A DNA stretch of 64,000 bases. Origin: Cheilinus undulatus. Taxonomy: Eukaryota > Chordata > Actinopteri > Labriformes > Labridae. Numbering within the stretch: position 1 is the stretch's first letter; every line of letters starts with the position of its first letter. This document shows positions 21,585 to 33,299 of the stretch, in pieces. Both the position numbers and the translations under genes were made by a program. The notes under the pieces are model-generated. The model did no database searches, was not told the origin of the DNA, and saw only the letters and a list, made by a program, of their open reading frames with translations. Where the stretch lies: NCBI RefSeq assembly GCF_018320785.1, contig NC_054868.1:43655874-43719873 (forward strand), read 5' to 3'.

Positions 21585-22440
21585 CGAAAAACAAAATACA
21601 AAAAAAATCTTTAATGGCGAAGTGAATAAAAATTTCTATGAAGTAATGTCAATGAAATATAAATATCTGGTTTAAAATAAGGGATTGCATGAATTTTCAG
21701 CCCCCACTAAGTCAGTATTTAGTAGATGCACCTTTGACTGCAATCACAGCACCGAGTCTATATGGATAGGTTTCAGTCAAGCTTACACAACTACAAACTG
21801 CAATTTTACTCCATTTTCATTGTGAAACTGCTCAAGCTCTATTAGGTTGCACAGGGCATGAACAGCCTTTTCCAAGTCCAGCTTTAAATTCTCTATTGGA
21901 CTGAGGTCTGGGCTTTTACATGGCCAATCCAGAGCATTCACCTTGTTGTCTTTAACCATTTCGGTGTAACTTTTACTATAATCTTTGGAGGCTGTGTTAG
22001 TAGTGATGTGCAGTGTTTTGTGCCTGCAATCATAGTGTCTTGTCTGATGACCAAAAAGGCATCATTTTGGTCTCATCAGACCAAAGAACATTCTTCTACT
22101 TGACCACAGAGTTTCCAACATGCCTTTTAAACTCTAGCTGAGATTTAAGATACGTTTCCTTCAACAGTGGTTTTCTCTTCACCACTTTCCCATAAAGCTT
22201 GGACTGGGTAAAAACCAAAGCAACAGGTGTTCTACACAGTTTTTCCCATTTTAGCAGCTGAAGCTTGTAAATCCTTCAGAGTAGTCGTAGGTGTCTTGGT
22301 CTTGACTCTCTCACTAGTGTCCTCTCACCGCCACTCAGTTTGTGAGAAAGCTGCATCTTGGCGATTTCCACATGTGCTATATTACTTCAGTTTCTTGATG
22401 ATGGATTAAGTAGAACTACGGAGGATGTTCAGCAACTTAG
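21585..22440 (-). mobile_element. antisense Tc1-like remnant in the intron of gene 2
   Basis: On the minus strand the block at about 22060-22100 reads VLWSDETK, the Tc1 transposase DDE block; neighbouring pieces match the family in broken frames. The same remnant is found in the introns of genes 1 and 4, not in genes 5 and 6. Its far (acceptor-side) end is also present at 30350-30400 in gene 3. Confidence 0.8.
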
Positions 22441-22635
22441 AAATTTTCTGTGTATTTCTCTATTTTTTATTTCAATGTGTCATATTATTGTCCTTCTTGC
22501 TCTGTGTGCTTTGACCTTAGATACTCTTCATGTTATACATGATTTGTTTTTAACCCTGTTGAGTATTTTGAATTGCTTTCTGTAAGAACAGTGCTCAAAT
22601 GATCTTGCCTTGTTTTGCTTTTCTAGGGACTCAAG

Positions 22636-24999
22636 ATGACACTCCACACCTGTCTCGTGTTTTTCCTGCTGATACATGGAAGCCTCTGTCTCTCCAGACC
22701 GCAGTGTTACACATGTGACCAAACATCCTGCAAGTGCTCAAAACAAAACCTTGAAAAAGTCCCTGTAACCCCTCTAAAGCTCGTCACTGAACTCGACCTG
22801 TCATTCAACATGCTGACAACCATAGGGAAGAACGACTTTAGTGCACATGCCAGTTTAATATCTTTGCTCATGAACAACAACCAAATCAACACGATTGAGG
22901 AGCAAGCATTTGCAGAACTGACTAATTTAGAGAAACTGGACTTGTCCTTCAACAGACTGGAGACATTGTCTCCTGGATGGTTTGAGAAGCTGTATTCTCT
23001 TCAGCATTTGAACCTTTTGGGCAATAAATATAAAACACTGGGTCAAGGTGGTCTTTTCCAGCCACTGAAGAGATTGAGGATCCTTTATTTTGGAGGACCT
23101 GACTTTCTTTATGTCAGAAATGTGGACTTTTCTGGCCTCAGTCATCTTGAAGAAGTTATCATTGATGGTGTGAATCTGAAAGGCTACGCAGGAGGAAGTT
23201 TAAAACAAACTGGGCCAATCGAGCGTGTTACACTCAGTCCAGGTGATCTTTTTCAGATGAATCCAGAGCTTGTAAGAAACATTTTAACTGACGTTGTTCA
23301 TGCAAACACAACCCTGACATTCAGCAACACCCAGTTCTTCAGATCAGATCAAATGTTCCCGTTTGATGTGGTCGCAGACGGTGGAACAAGAAGACTTATT
23401 TTTAAAAACATAAACATGACGACTGCAGCTTGTTTGGCCATTATTAATCGACTGTCAGGCTCCAGTATAACTAAAATTTCTTTTGAAGATCTAGGACTCT
23501 TCTTGACTCATGGGCAGATCATGAATGACCTCAAATTTGACCACTTGGAGGAGGCTGTTTTCAAAAATGTTGATGTCCCTGATTATTGGAATTTCCCAGT
23601 CCTAACATTCTTGGCACCTGTGCTGATGGTCGTTCGCAGGCTGTCAGTGGTCAACTCCAAATTGTTTGTTATACCTTGTATATCTTCGGTCCTTTTCTCA
23701 CATCTGGAGTATTTGGACCTCAGTGAAAATTATATACCTGATCTGGCTCTTAGCAAAATGTTGTGTGATGGAAGGGGTGCTTTAATAAATCTGCGAACCT
23801 TCAAAATCAGCTGGAATAGCTTGCGGGTGATCAACAGCAGGATCTTTACCAGACTGAAAAAGCTTGAGCATCTCGATATGAGTGGAAATGCATTTCATAG
23901 CATGCCTGAGACTTGTTACTGGCCACCCAGTCTTCAGGTTTTGAACCTTTCTTCCTCTCTTTTAACAAAAGTGACAGCATGTTTGCCACAGAGTTTACGC
24001 ATTCTCGATCTATCAGACAATGCTTTGATTATTTTCAACATCAGTCTGCCATTTCTTAAAGAGTTGTACATCTCTGGAAACAAGCTAAGAAGTTTACCAG
24101 ATGGTGGTTTCTACCCTGGTCTCGCAATGCTCTCCATTCAAAATAACGACATGCAGACATTTAGCAGAAATATTCTAAATGCTTACAGCAATCTGACAAG
24201 TTTAGAGGCAAGTACCAACACATACATTTGTTCATGTGACTTTGTGGCGTTCATGAAGAGTGAAGTGGTCCATCATCAGGTCTCAATCAGAGATGAGTTC
24301 AAGTCGTACATCTGCGACTCCCCTGATGGAGAAAGAGGGAGAAGCGTAGGAGATGTGAGCTTGTCTGTGTTCGAGTGTCACACAGCCTTGGCTTTTTCTT
24401 TACTCTGCTTGTTCATCCTTGGAGTGATTTTGCTCATTGTAGGTTTGTGTCATAAATTCAATGTTTTGTGGTATCTAAAGATGACCTGGACCTGGCTGAG
24501 AGCTAAGAGGAAGCCCAAGTTAAAGAAGGGAGAGCTTGAGTTTGACGCCTTTGTGTCGTACAGCGAAATGGACTCTGGCTGGGTGGAGGCACACCTGGTC
24601 CCTGAGCTGGAGCAGGTGGAGCCTCGTCTCCGGCTCTGCCTTCACAAGAGAGACTTCTTACCTGGAGGCTGGATTGTGGACAACATCATGGACGCCATAG
24701 AGAGGAGTCACAGAACTCTGTTTGTCCTCTCACAGCATTTTGTCAGGAGCGAGTGGTGCAAGTACGAGCTGGATTACACTCATTTCAGAATGTTCAATCA
24801 TAATGATGACTCGGTTGTGCTGATTCTGTTAGAGCCCATTGACAAAGACAGCATCCCCAAAAAGTTCTGTAAGCTCCGGAAAGTCATGAACTCTAAAACA
24901 TACCTGGAGTGGCCTGATGACGACACCCAGATCCCCAGATTCTGGCAGAGCTTGAGAAAAGCTACTTTGAGACCTGGAATGGACAACAGCAATGTGTAA
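22636..24999 (+). CDS. tlr2: TLR2-type Toll-like receptor, gene 2 of 6
   Basis: An intact 787-codon exon with the full receptor layout described for gene 1: signal peptide about 1-20, LRRs, cysteine cap, membrane helix about 583-605 and TIR from about 634, with BB-loop Pro676 kept. The start is fixed by the acceptor ttttctag ending at 22626 and a nine-base leader. Copy-specific points: Leu-Leu in 'SSSLLTKV' and Asn in 'ASTNTYICSC', both shared only with gene 6; Val in 'GGWIVDN', again shared with gene 6. The central LRR block reads PDYWNFPVLTFLAPVL, almost the same as gene 6. The 3' UTR has AATACA in place of the AATAAA of genes 3-5, but an ATTAAA follows at 25192-25197. It is a type A unit. 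Confidence 0.93.
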   Translation: MTLHTCLVFFLLIHGSLCLSRPQCYTCDQTSCKCSKQNLEKVPVTPLKLVTELDLSFNMLTTIGKNDFSAHASLISLLMNNNQINTIEEQAFAELTNLEKLDLSFNRLETLSPGWFEKLYSLQHLNLLGNKYKTLGQGGLFQPLKRLRILYFGGPDFLYVRNVDFSGLSHLEEVIIDGVNLKGYAGGSLKQTGPIERVTLSPGDLFQMNPELVRNILTDVVHANTTLTFSNTQFFRSDQMFPFDVVADGGTRRLIFKNINMTTAACLAIINRLSGSSITKISFEDLGLFLTHGQIMNDLKFDHLEEAVFKNVDVPDYWNFPVLTFLAPVLMVVRRLSVVNSKLFVIPCISSVLFSHLEYLDLSENYIPDLALSKMLCDGRGALINLRTFKISWNSLRVINSRIFTRLKKLEHLDMSGNAFHSMPETCYWPPSLQVLNLSSSLLTKVTACLPQSLRILDLSDNALIIFNISLPFLKELYISGNKLRSLPDGGFYPGLAMLSIQNNDMQTFSRNILNAYSNLTSLEASTNTYICSCDFVAFMKSEVVHHQVSIRDEFKSYICDSPDGERGRSVGDVSLSVFECHTALAFSLLCLFILGVILLIVGLCHKFNVLWYLKMTWTWLRAKRKPKLKKGELEFDAFVSYSEMDSGWVEAHLVPELEQVEPRLRLCLHKRDFLPGGWIVDNIMDAIERSHRTLFVLSQHFVRSEWCKYELDYTHFRMFNHNDDSVVLILLEPIDKDSIPKKFCKLRKVMNSKTYLEWPDDDTQIPRFWQSLRKATLRPGMDNSNV

Positions 25000-25184
25000 A
25001 TCACACTGTGAGCTTAAACTTTTGGACTTGCCTCTCAGGTTTTTATTCTACGAGTTTGTTTCATAGGCCAACATCTTTCAATATATTACCAGTATCTGAT
25101 GCTAATGATGTAAAGCTAATGCTAGCTGTCCTTCCAGGACACTTTAACAAAGTGCTTGTTCTACAAAACAAGATAATGATGTGA

Positions 25185-25197
25185 AATACACATTAAA
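25185..25197 (+). promoter_or_regulatory. altered poly(A) signal of gene 2
   Basis: The aligned position holds AATAAA in genes 3 (33123), 4 (45678) and 5 (51922). Here it is AATACA, followed two bases later by ATTAAA, the common alternative signal. Confidence 0.5.
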
Positions 25198-25899
25198 ATC
25201 TGCCTGATTAGACCAGCATTAATGTCACATTACAGCTGATGTAAATCTAGTAAGCTAATGTTTGTGAATAGAAATAACAGCATTACTGTATGCCCCTGCT
25301 ACTAACATTTTTACTTTAGTGACTTTGTAGTTTAATAACTCTGTTGTTGAGTGACATTACCGGAACCAAATATATTGTCAGTATTAAAAGGTTTTCTCTT
25401 ACCTCCAAGCATGTCTAAGCATGCTTTGTGATTGTTGATGGGTTGGATTGTCGGCAGGTTAGCGAGCAGCTCGCAGTTTTTGTGATGCATGCTTTTCCTC
25501 CAGCTTATGGTAATATCCAAAGGCAGATGACGGCACGACTTCTGCAGTGCTTTAGCATTGATACTGGTTGTGTTCCGGTCAAACCTGGTGAGAAGACTGT
25601 GGAGCATGTGCAGAACTCCTTGTCCAGTCGATTCTATTGAGGTTGATCCATTCAAGAGAAAACTGACCTACCACCTGGTTTCATGTTAGTCCAACTTTAA
25701 GAATTTCCACTAGGGATGATTTCTGTCAGACTAGCTTGTTTACATGTGGTTTCAAAGTCCAGTTTTAGTTGTACCAAGGATTCACAATGAGAACACATCA
25801 TATCCTTCTGTAACACTTCCTAACTTAATAATCACGTTACTGTTACTGTCAAATATTAATATCTTTACTGGCATTGCTGTAAATCCCTCAATTACCTGA

Positions 25900-26389
25900 A
25901 CAGGAGCATGGCGACCGGGACACGCCTGGATTTTCAGTTTGCATGTTAACAAGGCAGAGCTTTCAGATGATCCGCTCGGCTGAGGTGCAGAGAATTTTGA
26001 GATTGGCGATCTCGCCTATTTTTTTCACACGTCGCATACAGTTATGGACCATAATAGACAGGAAAATGATAAATGGAGAGTAATATTTACCCTGTTGTAG
26101 CACATATGAACATCCATGTGAGTAGAATAAATTATGTGTTTCTTGATAACGCTGAGGAAGGCCACAAGCTTAATTGCACCTCTTTATAAAGTTGTTTTCT
26201 AAAGATCGACTACTAGTAAAACTTTCTGTCTCCACACTGGCAGAATATATCACAGGAAATATAATCACAGTATAAATGCGCTTCTTCCTTTCATTTGTAC
26301 AGAATGCTTTTATTTTGAATAGTTCCTGACACACTTCCACTATACACTGAATCAAGTCGCTTGTAGGGGGGTACAACGCCTGAGAACTG
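25900..26389. other. gene-free stretch between genes 2 and 3
   Basis: Past the shared flank I see no convincing gene or element here. The short minus-strand frame near 26170-26376 has no recognised motif. Confidence 0.4.
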
Positions 26390-26545
26390 CTGACACTGCA
26401 CCAATCAATCTTTCAATCTGGTCCTCCCTTTTACCCTCACTTGTGAACAAGGCCCAAGATACTTGAACTCCTTCACCTGAGGCAAAGACTCACTCCCTAC
26501 CCGGAGGAAACAATCCACCATTTTCCAGCAGAGAACTGGCACTTC
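26390..26545 (-). mobile_element. LINE reverse-transcriptase fragment
   Basis: Minus-strand pieces read KMVDC, RVGSESLPQVKEFKYLG and SQVRVKG, the typical fish LINE stretch just after the RT core (the 'F-x-YLG' motif). It is short and broken. Confidence 0.65.
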
Positions 26546-26941
26546 ATTCAATCAGCTAAAAACAGAACTTAAGCCAATTTAAACTACTTTTGAATCCAAC
26601 GGACATAATACTTACTGGTAACTTTAGTAGTTTTTTTTTTTTTTTGCATAAGTACTTTTGTATACAAGTGCATTTAATGATACATAGTAAAGAATTTTAC
26701 TGCAAAAAATACAGCCAATTATGCCTCCAATTTCATGTTAAAGACCTAAATCATACAAACATTTACAGATAATTACAAAAATACAAAATGTGTTTTAATG
26801 GCAGATTTTGTTCTCATCAAATTTACAGTTTCTTGATCATTAAAATGAATTTAACACTGAGTGAGGAGGACCGCATGAGGCCCCAGGCCACCAGTTGTCC
26901 CCCACTGCCCTAACCCTAACCCTCAAAATTACTTGAAAATT

Positions 26942-27111
26942 GGGGCATGCCGGTAGTTGAGTGGCTAAGGCGCCAACCATGTATGCAGGCGACCCGGGCT
27001 CAAATCCAGCCTGTGGCACTATTCTCTGCATGTCTCTCCTTGTTTCTGACTCTATCCACTGTCCTATCAAATAAAGGCAATAAGGCCAAAAATAAATCTT
27101 AAAAAAAAAAA
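26942..27111 (+). mobile_element. tRNA-derived SINE with target duplication
   Basis: The 12-base repeat TACTTGAAAATT flanks it exactly (26930-26941 and 27112-27123). A 'gttgagtggctaagg' A-box region, a 'gggctcaaatcc' B box, the 'tttctgactctatcc' body and an A-rich tail are present. It lies just before the promoter region of gene 3. Confidence 0.9.
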
Positions 27112-27394
27112 TACTTGAAAATTACTCAGAAAGGACTGACTTTAATTTAGTGTTTCTAAGAAATTGATTGATAATATACCACTACAATTGAGCCCATATT
27201 GACATGTGAATATATTGTGGATTCAAACCTACATTTTTCATCATAAGGACTAAAATTGAACAGGTTTTACTATTTTGATAGTACAGGTGAAAACAACTTC
27301 CTGATTTTGGTTCTATTCGATTTACAGATCTTCTTCATTACAGAACTTTTTTTTTTATTATTCGCATTGAACTCTCTAAACAAGAAGTAATTCA

Positions 27395-27503
27395 AATAAA
27401 TGGGAAGTTTCCAGAATATATTTGAATCAATACACCTTGTTTCATGCAGTGGCTGCTACAGACAGACACAGGAGTTTACCTTGAAGACACAGGATTCAAT
27501 CAG
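27395..27503 (+). other. tlr2: non-coding 5' exon of TLR2 gene 3 (start approximate)
   Basis: It is the type B form of the leader exon, ending 'aggattcaatcag' at 27503 (the others end in aataag), with donor gtatgt. The partner acceptor is at 30563-30564; the intron is 3061 bases. No Tc1 insertion lies upstream, unlike genes 1, 2 and 4. Confidence 0.68.
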
Positions 27504-30500
27504 GTATGTTTTTTAGTATTTACTTTTTCATTCTAGTTTATTCCTTTGCTAACCTTAATACAGTGCATAATCAACATATCGGCTGTAAATATTTGCCCTA
27601 TGTACTAATCTCTTGTGAAGTTTCAGTCCGGACAAATACACCTTTGTCAGATTTAGTCTTTATTTCTGTTAATTCTCATTACTCAAACTTTAGAGCATGT
27701 TTCAATGTCAGTTATTTTCCCTTACTCATCCTCAAACCTCAAACTCAAGTGTATTTTAAGAACTGAAGGTTTAGACTATTTACAATGTGCACTTATTTGC
27801 TGAAATTAATTTAACAACTGCATATTAGATATCAGCTTATTCCACTATCATGCACCCACCTGCTAATTGATCCATACACATTCACACACCACTAACAACA
27901 GAAGGAGCAGTTTGGAGTGAAGCATCCTGCCCAAGAACTCATCAACATGTGGCTGCTTCTGGTTGAGGGACGACTGCCAGCAGAACCACATTCACTCCAT
28001 GCTGCATGAGAAAGCTATATGCTTTTGTAGAAAGCCCCCAACATACAGTGTTAAAATTAATTAATCAAATGTAAGCAAATTAGGATTAATCAAACATGAC
28101 GTTAGGTCAGACATATTTCAGTTATAACTGGTGCAATGCTGAAGTGTAAAGGCTGTATGTGGGTTTAACCACCTCAGCTGTTGGAGTTTCCCAAGGCATA
28201 TTAGGACTGTGGCAACACAGACAGAGCAAACTGTGGGCCTAAATCCTTGAGAAATTGTTCTAGGGTAGGTTGTTTGACAGCAACCACTTCAATTTGGCAG
28301 GACTAGTGGGTGAATCTTAGTCCGTTGGTAGGGGGGAACCGAGCAGATATCCATTTGGAGAATTTTTTCTTTTGTATCATAAGTCTTATTTTTGCTAAAG
28401 GTCATTTTCCATATAATATTATCTTAATATTCATAATTTTATTGTATTTTTTGCTTAATGTGGTGTGCTGTAATATGACATGCCCACTGGACTGTTTTAA
28501 ATATCCATTGCAGGGGATGTGCTGCTAATATTGCAAAGCAAGTGGATATCAGATTGCCTGATTCTGCATTTGTCACCGGCAAATCCATCTTGCAAAGCTC
28601 TCGTCTGAACTGTTTGGGCAGAACTTGACGACATTTCTTCATTAAAAGAAGAACGAAGAACAGCAGTGAGTTTTCTTTTCAAAAACAACAAAAGTCAAGT
28701 TCTGACATGTCAACAGTAGCCATGGTTCGCATTATGCAGTTCTCTCTATGGAGTTTGCACCTCGTTAGTGGCTACGTCACATGTTCCGTTGCTCTGATTG
28801 GCCCGTAAAGATGTGACACACAGAATGTCCATCCAATCACCCTCCAAGTTTTTTTTCAAAGCCTCTGCCCTTTCCCAAACACTGTCTATAAGAGGTTTAC
28901 CAAATGGATGTGTGAAACATTCATCTGGCATGTCAGGTTATTTTGCTTCATAATCATCAGAGCAACTGCACAAAGAAAGTGTTTGGGAAGGGAAAACTAT
29001 GAAAAATGAAAAACTATTGGTCTGGAAAAGTATGTTTTAATGATGAACACATAAATAGATATATACCAAACGATCCTGCTGATCACAACATGTATATTTT
29101 CTTATCGTATCTTTATTTAAAAAACAGAACCCTATTTTACTCTTCAAAGACTTTATACATACAACAAAGTGTATTAATATGGTAGTAAATATTACAATTT
29201 TATGAATGAATATGTCTAGAACCACACATTCTGCTTTTTGTGTTACTTTTTCATACAATGAATTTTTGCAATTATTAGTTTTAACTCAAAATTTCTATCC
29301 CACATTTGATATGGAATTTTTAGAATTAAACATCAGTTTAGGCTCAATTTAGGCAGCACAAGTTAAAATCAGTGATCACCAACATGTATTATACTGTCAG
29401 AATTTTTAGGACAATTTGAAAACAATAACCTAATTTTAAAAATTGTGTTGTCCCTGAAGGATTTTTTTGGGAGGGTGGGACCAACATTTTAGAATAGATT
29501 TGTGAGCATAAATTTGGTATCTTCAATAGCTTGGAAGAAGTGCATAATACTTAATGCCAGAAACTCAAAAAATATCCAGGGGAATCATGTCTGGGTTGGG
29601 ATTTGGGTTTGGGCTAAGCCCCCAGTATTTAAAACTTCTGGTCTGGTTTCGTTTATTATAAACCAATCAGAGCAGCAAAGCATATGATGTACAGGACATG
29701 TGCAACTCTAGAGTGCACTAGGCAATGTAGTCGCTAAAGCTGCAAATGCCAACCTTTCCTGGAGCCAGTAGGTGAATCAGACTCATGCTAAAGCAAGTCA
29801 GGAGAACAGTAACAATATCTTTCCTGCCAAGAAAAGCTTGCAGTGCAATTCTTTGCTGTTTTTGTAATAAAGAAATGGATACAGTAGCTCTGACAAAACA
29901 GTGGCTATCGCTCCATCAGCAGCCAATGTATACTAGTTTACAATACAATTAAACTCTATCTGTAATGACCCCAAAATACGACAAAGCTTTCAGGGCCATT
30001 CTTTGCTCTTCTTGTTAGAAAAATCATTGTCCAGTCCTTCTAAACCTGCCGCACAGCTATAGTCACATCTGTGCTAATCGCTACACTGGCAGACGCCATT
30101 GCTATTGGCTTGTAGTACTACTAAATCCTGCCCATAGCTACTGCCTTGTTCTCCTCAAAGGATTGGTCTGGTCTGTTCAAAACTCACCACAATCGTTTCA
30201 GACTGGAGCTTTGCAATGGCTCTGCCTGATATGAAAAACATGGAATCTGGCCAGTCTAATGGCTCTGTCTGTCTGTCTGTAAATACTCTTCATATCATTT
30301 GTTTTTAACCCCGTTGAGCGTTTTGGATTGCTTTCTGTTAGAACAGTGTTACAGAGGATGTTCAGCAACTTAGAAATTTTCTGTATTTTTCTCTAGCCTA
30401 TTTTTATTTCGATGTGTCATATTTATTGTCCTTCTTGCTCTGTGTGCTTTGACTTTAAATACTCTTCATGTCATACATAATTTGTTTTTAACCCTGTTGA

Positions 30501-30564
30501 GCATTTTGAATTTCTTTCTGTAAGAACAGTGTTAAAGTGATCTTGCCTTGTTTTGCTTTTCTAG
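27504..30564 (+). other. tlr2: 5' intron of gene 3, with an added block
   Basis: The parts 27504-28260 and 29890-30280 match the introns of genes 5 and 6. The roughly 1.6-kb block between (about 28270-29890) is absent from them; it holds unclassified repeat-like sequence and no supported gene. Near the 3' end two intron ends follow each other: a type B end (30277-30345) and then a type A end (30350-30564). Confidence 0.65.
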
Positions 30565-30573
30565 GGACTCAAG

Positions 30574-32937
30574 ATGACACTCCACACCCGTCTCATGTTT
30601 TTCCTGCTGATACATGGAAGCCTCTGTCTCTCCAGACCGCAGTGTTACACATGTGACCAAACATCCTGCAAGTGCTCAAAACAAAACCTTGAAAAAGTCC
30701 CTGTAACCCCTCTAAAGCTCATCACTGAACTCGACCTGTCATTCAACATGCTGACAACCATAGGGAAGAACGACTTTGATGCACATGCCAGTTTAATATC
30801 TTTGCTCATGAACAACAACCAAATCTACATGATTGAGGAGCAAGCATTTGCAGAGCTGACTAATTTAGAGAAACTGGACTTGTCCTTCAACAGACTGGAG
30901 ACGTTGTCTGCTGGATGGTTTGAGAAGCTGTATTCTCTTCAGCATTTGAACCTTTTGGGCAATAAATATAAAACACTGGGTCAAGGTGGTCTTTTCCAGC
31001 CACTGAAGAGATTGAGGATCCTTTATTTTGGAGGACCTGACTTTCTTTATGTCAGAAATGTGGACTTTTCTGGCCTCAGTCATCTTGAAGAAATTATCAT
31101 TGATGGTGTGAATCTGAAAGGCTACGCAGGAGGAAGTTTAAGACAAACTGGGCCAATCGAGCGTGTTACACTCAGTCCAGGTGATCTTTTTCAGATGAAT
31201 CCAGAGCTTGTAAGAAACATTTTAACTGACGTTGTTCATGCAAACACAACCCTGACATTCAGCAACACCCGGTTCTTCAGATCAGATCAAATGTTCCCGT
31301 TTGATGTGGTCGCAGACGGTGGAACAAGAAGTCTTATTTTTAAGAACATAAACATGACAGCTGAAGCTTGTTTGGCCATTATTAATCGACTGTCAGGCTC
31401 CAATATAACTACACTTACTTTTGAAGATCTAGGACTCTTCTTATCTCTAGGGCAGATCAAGGATGACCTTAAATTTGACCACTTGGTTGAGGTTGTATTA
31501 AAAAATGTCAATATCCCTGAGTACTACAGTTTCCCAGCCCTATTTTTCCTGATACCTGTACTAGTGGTGGCACACAGGGTGTCTGTGGTCAACTCCAAAT
31601 TGTTTGCCATACCTTGTGAAACCTCGAGCCTTGTCTCACATCTGGAGTATGTGGACATCAGTGAAAACTATTTCACTGATCTGGCTCTTAGTGAATTTAT
31701 GTGTGATGGTAAAGGTGTTCTAGGGAGTCTGCGAACCATCCATATCAGCAGGAATAGCTTGCGGGTGATCAACAGCAGGATCTTCACCAGACTGAAAAAG
31801 CTTGAACATCTCGATATGAGTGGAAATGCATTTCATAGCATGCCTGAGACTTGTTACTGGCCACCCAGTCTTCAGGTTTTGAACCTTTCTTCCTCTCATT
31901 TAACAAAAGTGACAGCATGTTTGCCACAGAGTTTACGCGTTCTCGATCTATCAGACAATGCTTTGATTATTTTCAACATCAGTCTGTCATTTCTCAAAGA
32001 GTTGTACATCTCTGGAAACAAGCTAAGAAGTTTACCAGATGGTGGTTTCTACCCTGGTCTCGCAATGCTCTCCATTCAAAATAACGACCTGCAGACATTT
32101 AGCAGAAATATTCTAAATGCTTACAGCAATCTGACGAGTTTAAAGGCAAGTACCAGCACATACATTTGTTCATGTGACTTTGTGGTGTTCATGAAGAGTG
32201 AAGTGGTCCATCATCAGGTCTCAATCAGAGATGAGTTCAAGTCATACATCTGCGACTCCCCTGATGGAGAAAGAGGGAGAAGCGTAGGAGATGTGAGCTT
32301 GTCTGTGTTCGAGTGTCACACAGCCTTGGCTTTTTCTTTACTCTGCTTGTTCATCCTTGGAGTGATTTTGCTCATTGTAGGTTTGTGTCATAAATTCAAT
32401 GTTTTGTGGTATCTAAAGATGACCTGGACCTGGCTGAGAGCTAAGAGGAAGCCCAAGTTAAAGAAGGGAGAGCTTGAGTTTGACGCCTTTGTGTCGTACA
32501 GTGAAATGGACTCTAGCTGGGTGGAGGCACACCTGGTCCCTGAGCTGGAGCAGGTGGAGCCTCGTCTCCGGCTCTGCCTTCACAAGAGAGACTTCTTACC
32601 TGGAGGCTGGATCCTGGACAACATCATGGACGCCATAGAGAGGAGTCACAGAACTCTGTTTGTCCTCTCTCAGCATTTTGTCAGGAGTGAGTGGTGCAAG
32701 TACGAGCTGGATTACACTCATTTCAGAATGTTCGATCATAATGATGACTCGGTTGTGCTGATTCTGTTGGAGCCCATTGACAAAGACAGCATCCCCAAAA
32801 AGTTCTGTAAGCTCCGGAAAGTCATGAACTCTAAAACATACCTGGAGTGGCCTGATGACAACACCCAGATCCCCAGATTCTGGCAGAGCTTGAGAAAAGC
32901 TACATTGAGACCTGAAATGGACAACAGAAATGTGTAA
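30574..32937 (+). CDS. tlr2: TLR2-type Toll-like receptor, gene 3 of 6
   Basis: An intact 787-codon exon with all receptor parts; membrane helix about 583-605, TIR from about 634, BB-loop Pro676 present. Residues 1 to about 300 follow gene 2 closely (QTSCKCSKQNLEK, SPGDLFQMNPELV), while about 305-395 look like gene 1 (IPEYYSFPALFFL, DISENY, MCDGKGVLGSL), so the ectodomain is a mosaic. In the TIR domain DSSW, FDHNDD and RPEM are shared with gene 5, and DDNTQ with gene 6. The signal peptide has Arg in 'LHTRLM', a charged change at its N-terminal side. AATAAA lies at 33123-33128. Promoter and 5' exon are type B, but the last 200 bases of the intron are type A. Confidence 0.93.
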   Translation: MTLHTRLMFFLLIHGSLCLSRPQCYTCDQTSCKCSKQNLEKVPVTPLKLITELDLSFNMLTTIGKNDFDAHASLISLLMNNNQIYMIEEQAFAELTNLEKLDLSFNRLETLSAGWFEKLYSLQHLNLLGNKYKTLGQGGLFQPLKRLRILYFGGPDFLYVRNVDFSGLSHLEEIIIDGVNLKGYAGGSLRQTGPIERVTLSPGDLFQMNPELVRNILTDVVHANTTLTFSNTRFFRSDQMFPFDVVADGGTRSLIFKNINMTAEACLAIINRLSGSNITTLTFEDLGLFLSLGQIKDDLKFDHLVEVVLKNVNIPEYYSFPALFFLIPVLVVAHRVSVVNSKLFAIPCETSSLVSHLEYVDISENYFTDLALSEFMCDGKGVLGSLRTIHISRNSLRVINSRIFTRLKKLEHLDMSGNAFHSMPETCYWPPSLQVLNLSSSHLTKVTACLPQSLRVLDLSDNALIIFNISLSFLKELYISGNKLRSLPDGGFYPGLAMLSIQNNDLQTFSRNILNAYSNLTSLKASTSTYICSCDFVVFMKSEVVHHQVSIRDEFKSYICDSPDGERGRSVGDVSLSVFECHTALAFSLLCLFILGVILLIVGLCHKFNVLWYLKMTWTWLRAKRKPKLKKGELEFDAFVSYSEMDSSWVEAHLVPELEQVEPRLRLCLHKRDFLPGGWILDNIMDAIERSHRTLFVLSQHFVRSEWCKYELDYTHFRMFDHNDDSVVLILLEPIDKDSIPKKFCKLRKVMNSKTYLEWPDDNTQIPRFWQSLRKATLRPEMDNRNV

Positions 32938-33122
32938 ATCACACTGTGAGCTTAAACTTTTGGACTTGCCTCTCAGGTTTGTATTCTACGAGTTTGTTTC
33001 ATAGGCCAACATCTTTCAATATATTACCAATATCTGATGCTAATGATGTAAAGCTAGCGCTCGCTGCCCTTCCAGGCCACTTTAACAAAGTGCTTGTTCT
33101 GCAAAACAAGATAATGATGTGA

Positions 33123-33128
33123 AATAAA
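33123..33128 (+). promoter_or_regulatory. poly(A) signal of gene 3
   Basis: AATAAA about 185 bases after the stop, in a block conserved in genes 4 and 5. Confidence 0.6.
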
Positions 33129-33299
33129 CATTCAAGTCTGCCTGATTTGACCAGCACTAATGTCACATTACAGCTGATGTAAATCTAGTTTGCTACTGTT
33201 TGTGAATAGTAATATCAACATTACTGTATGCTACTGTTAATAATCATTTTTTCTTGTTAGTTTGTAGTTTAATAACTCTGTAGTTGATTAACTTACCTA

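Noticed and set aside
26911-26923. Interstitial telomere repeat (taaccctaaccct)
   Set aside because: Only two units; the similar 'ggttagggttaggg' at 42823 is also too short to mean anything.
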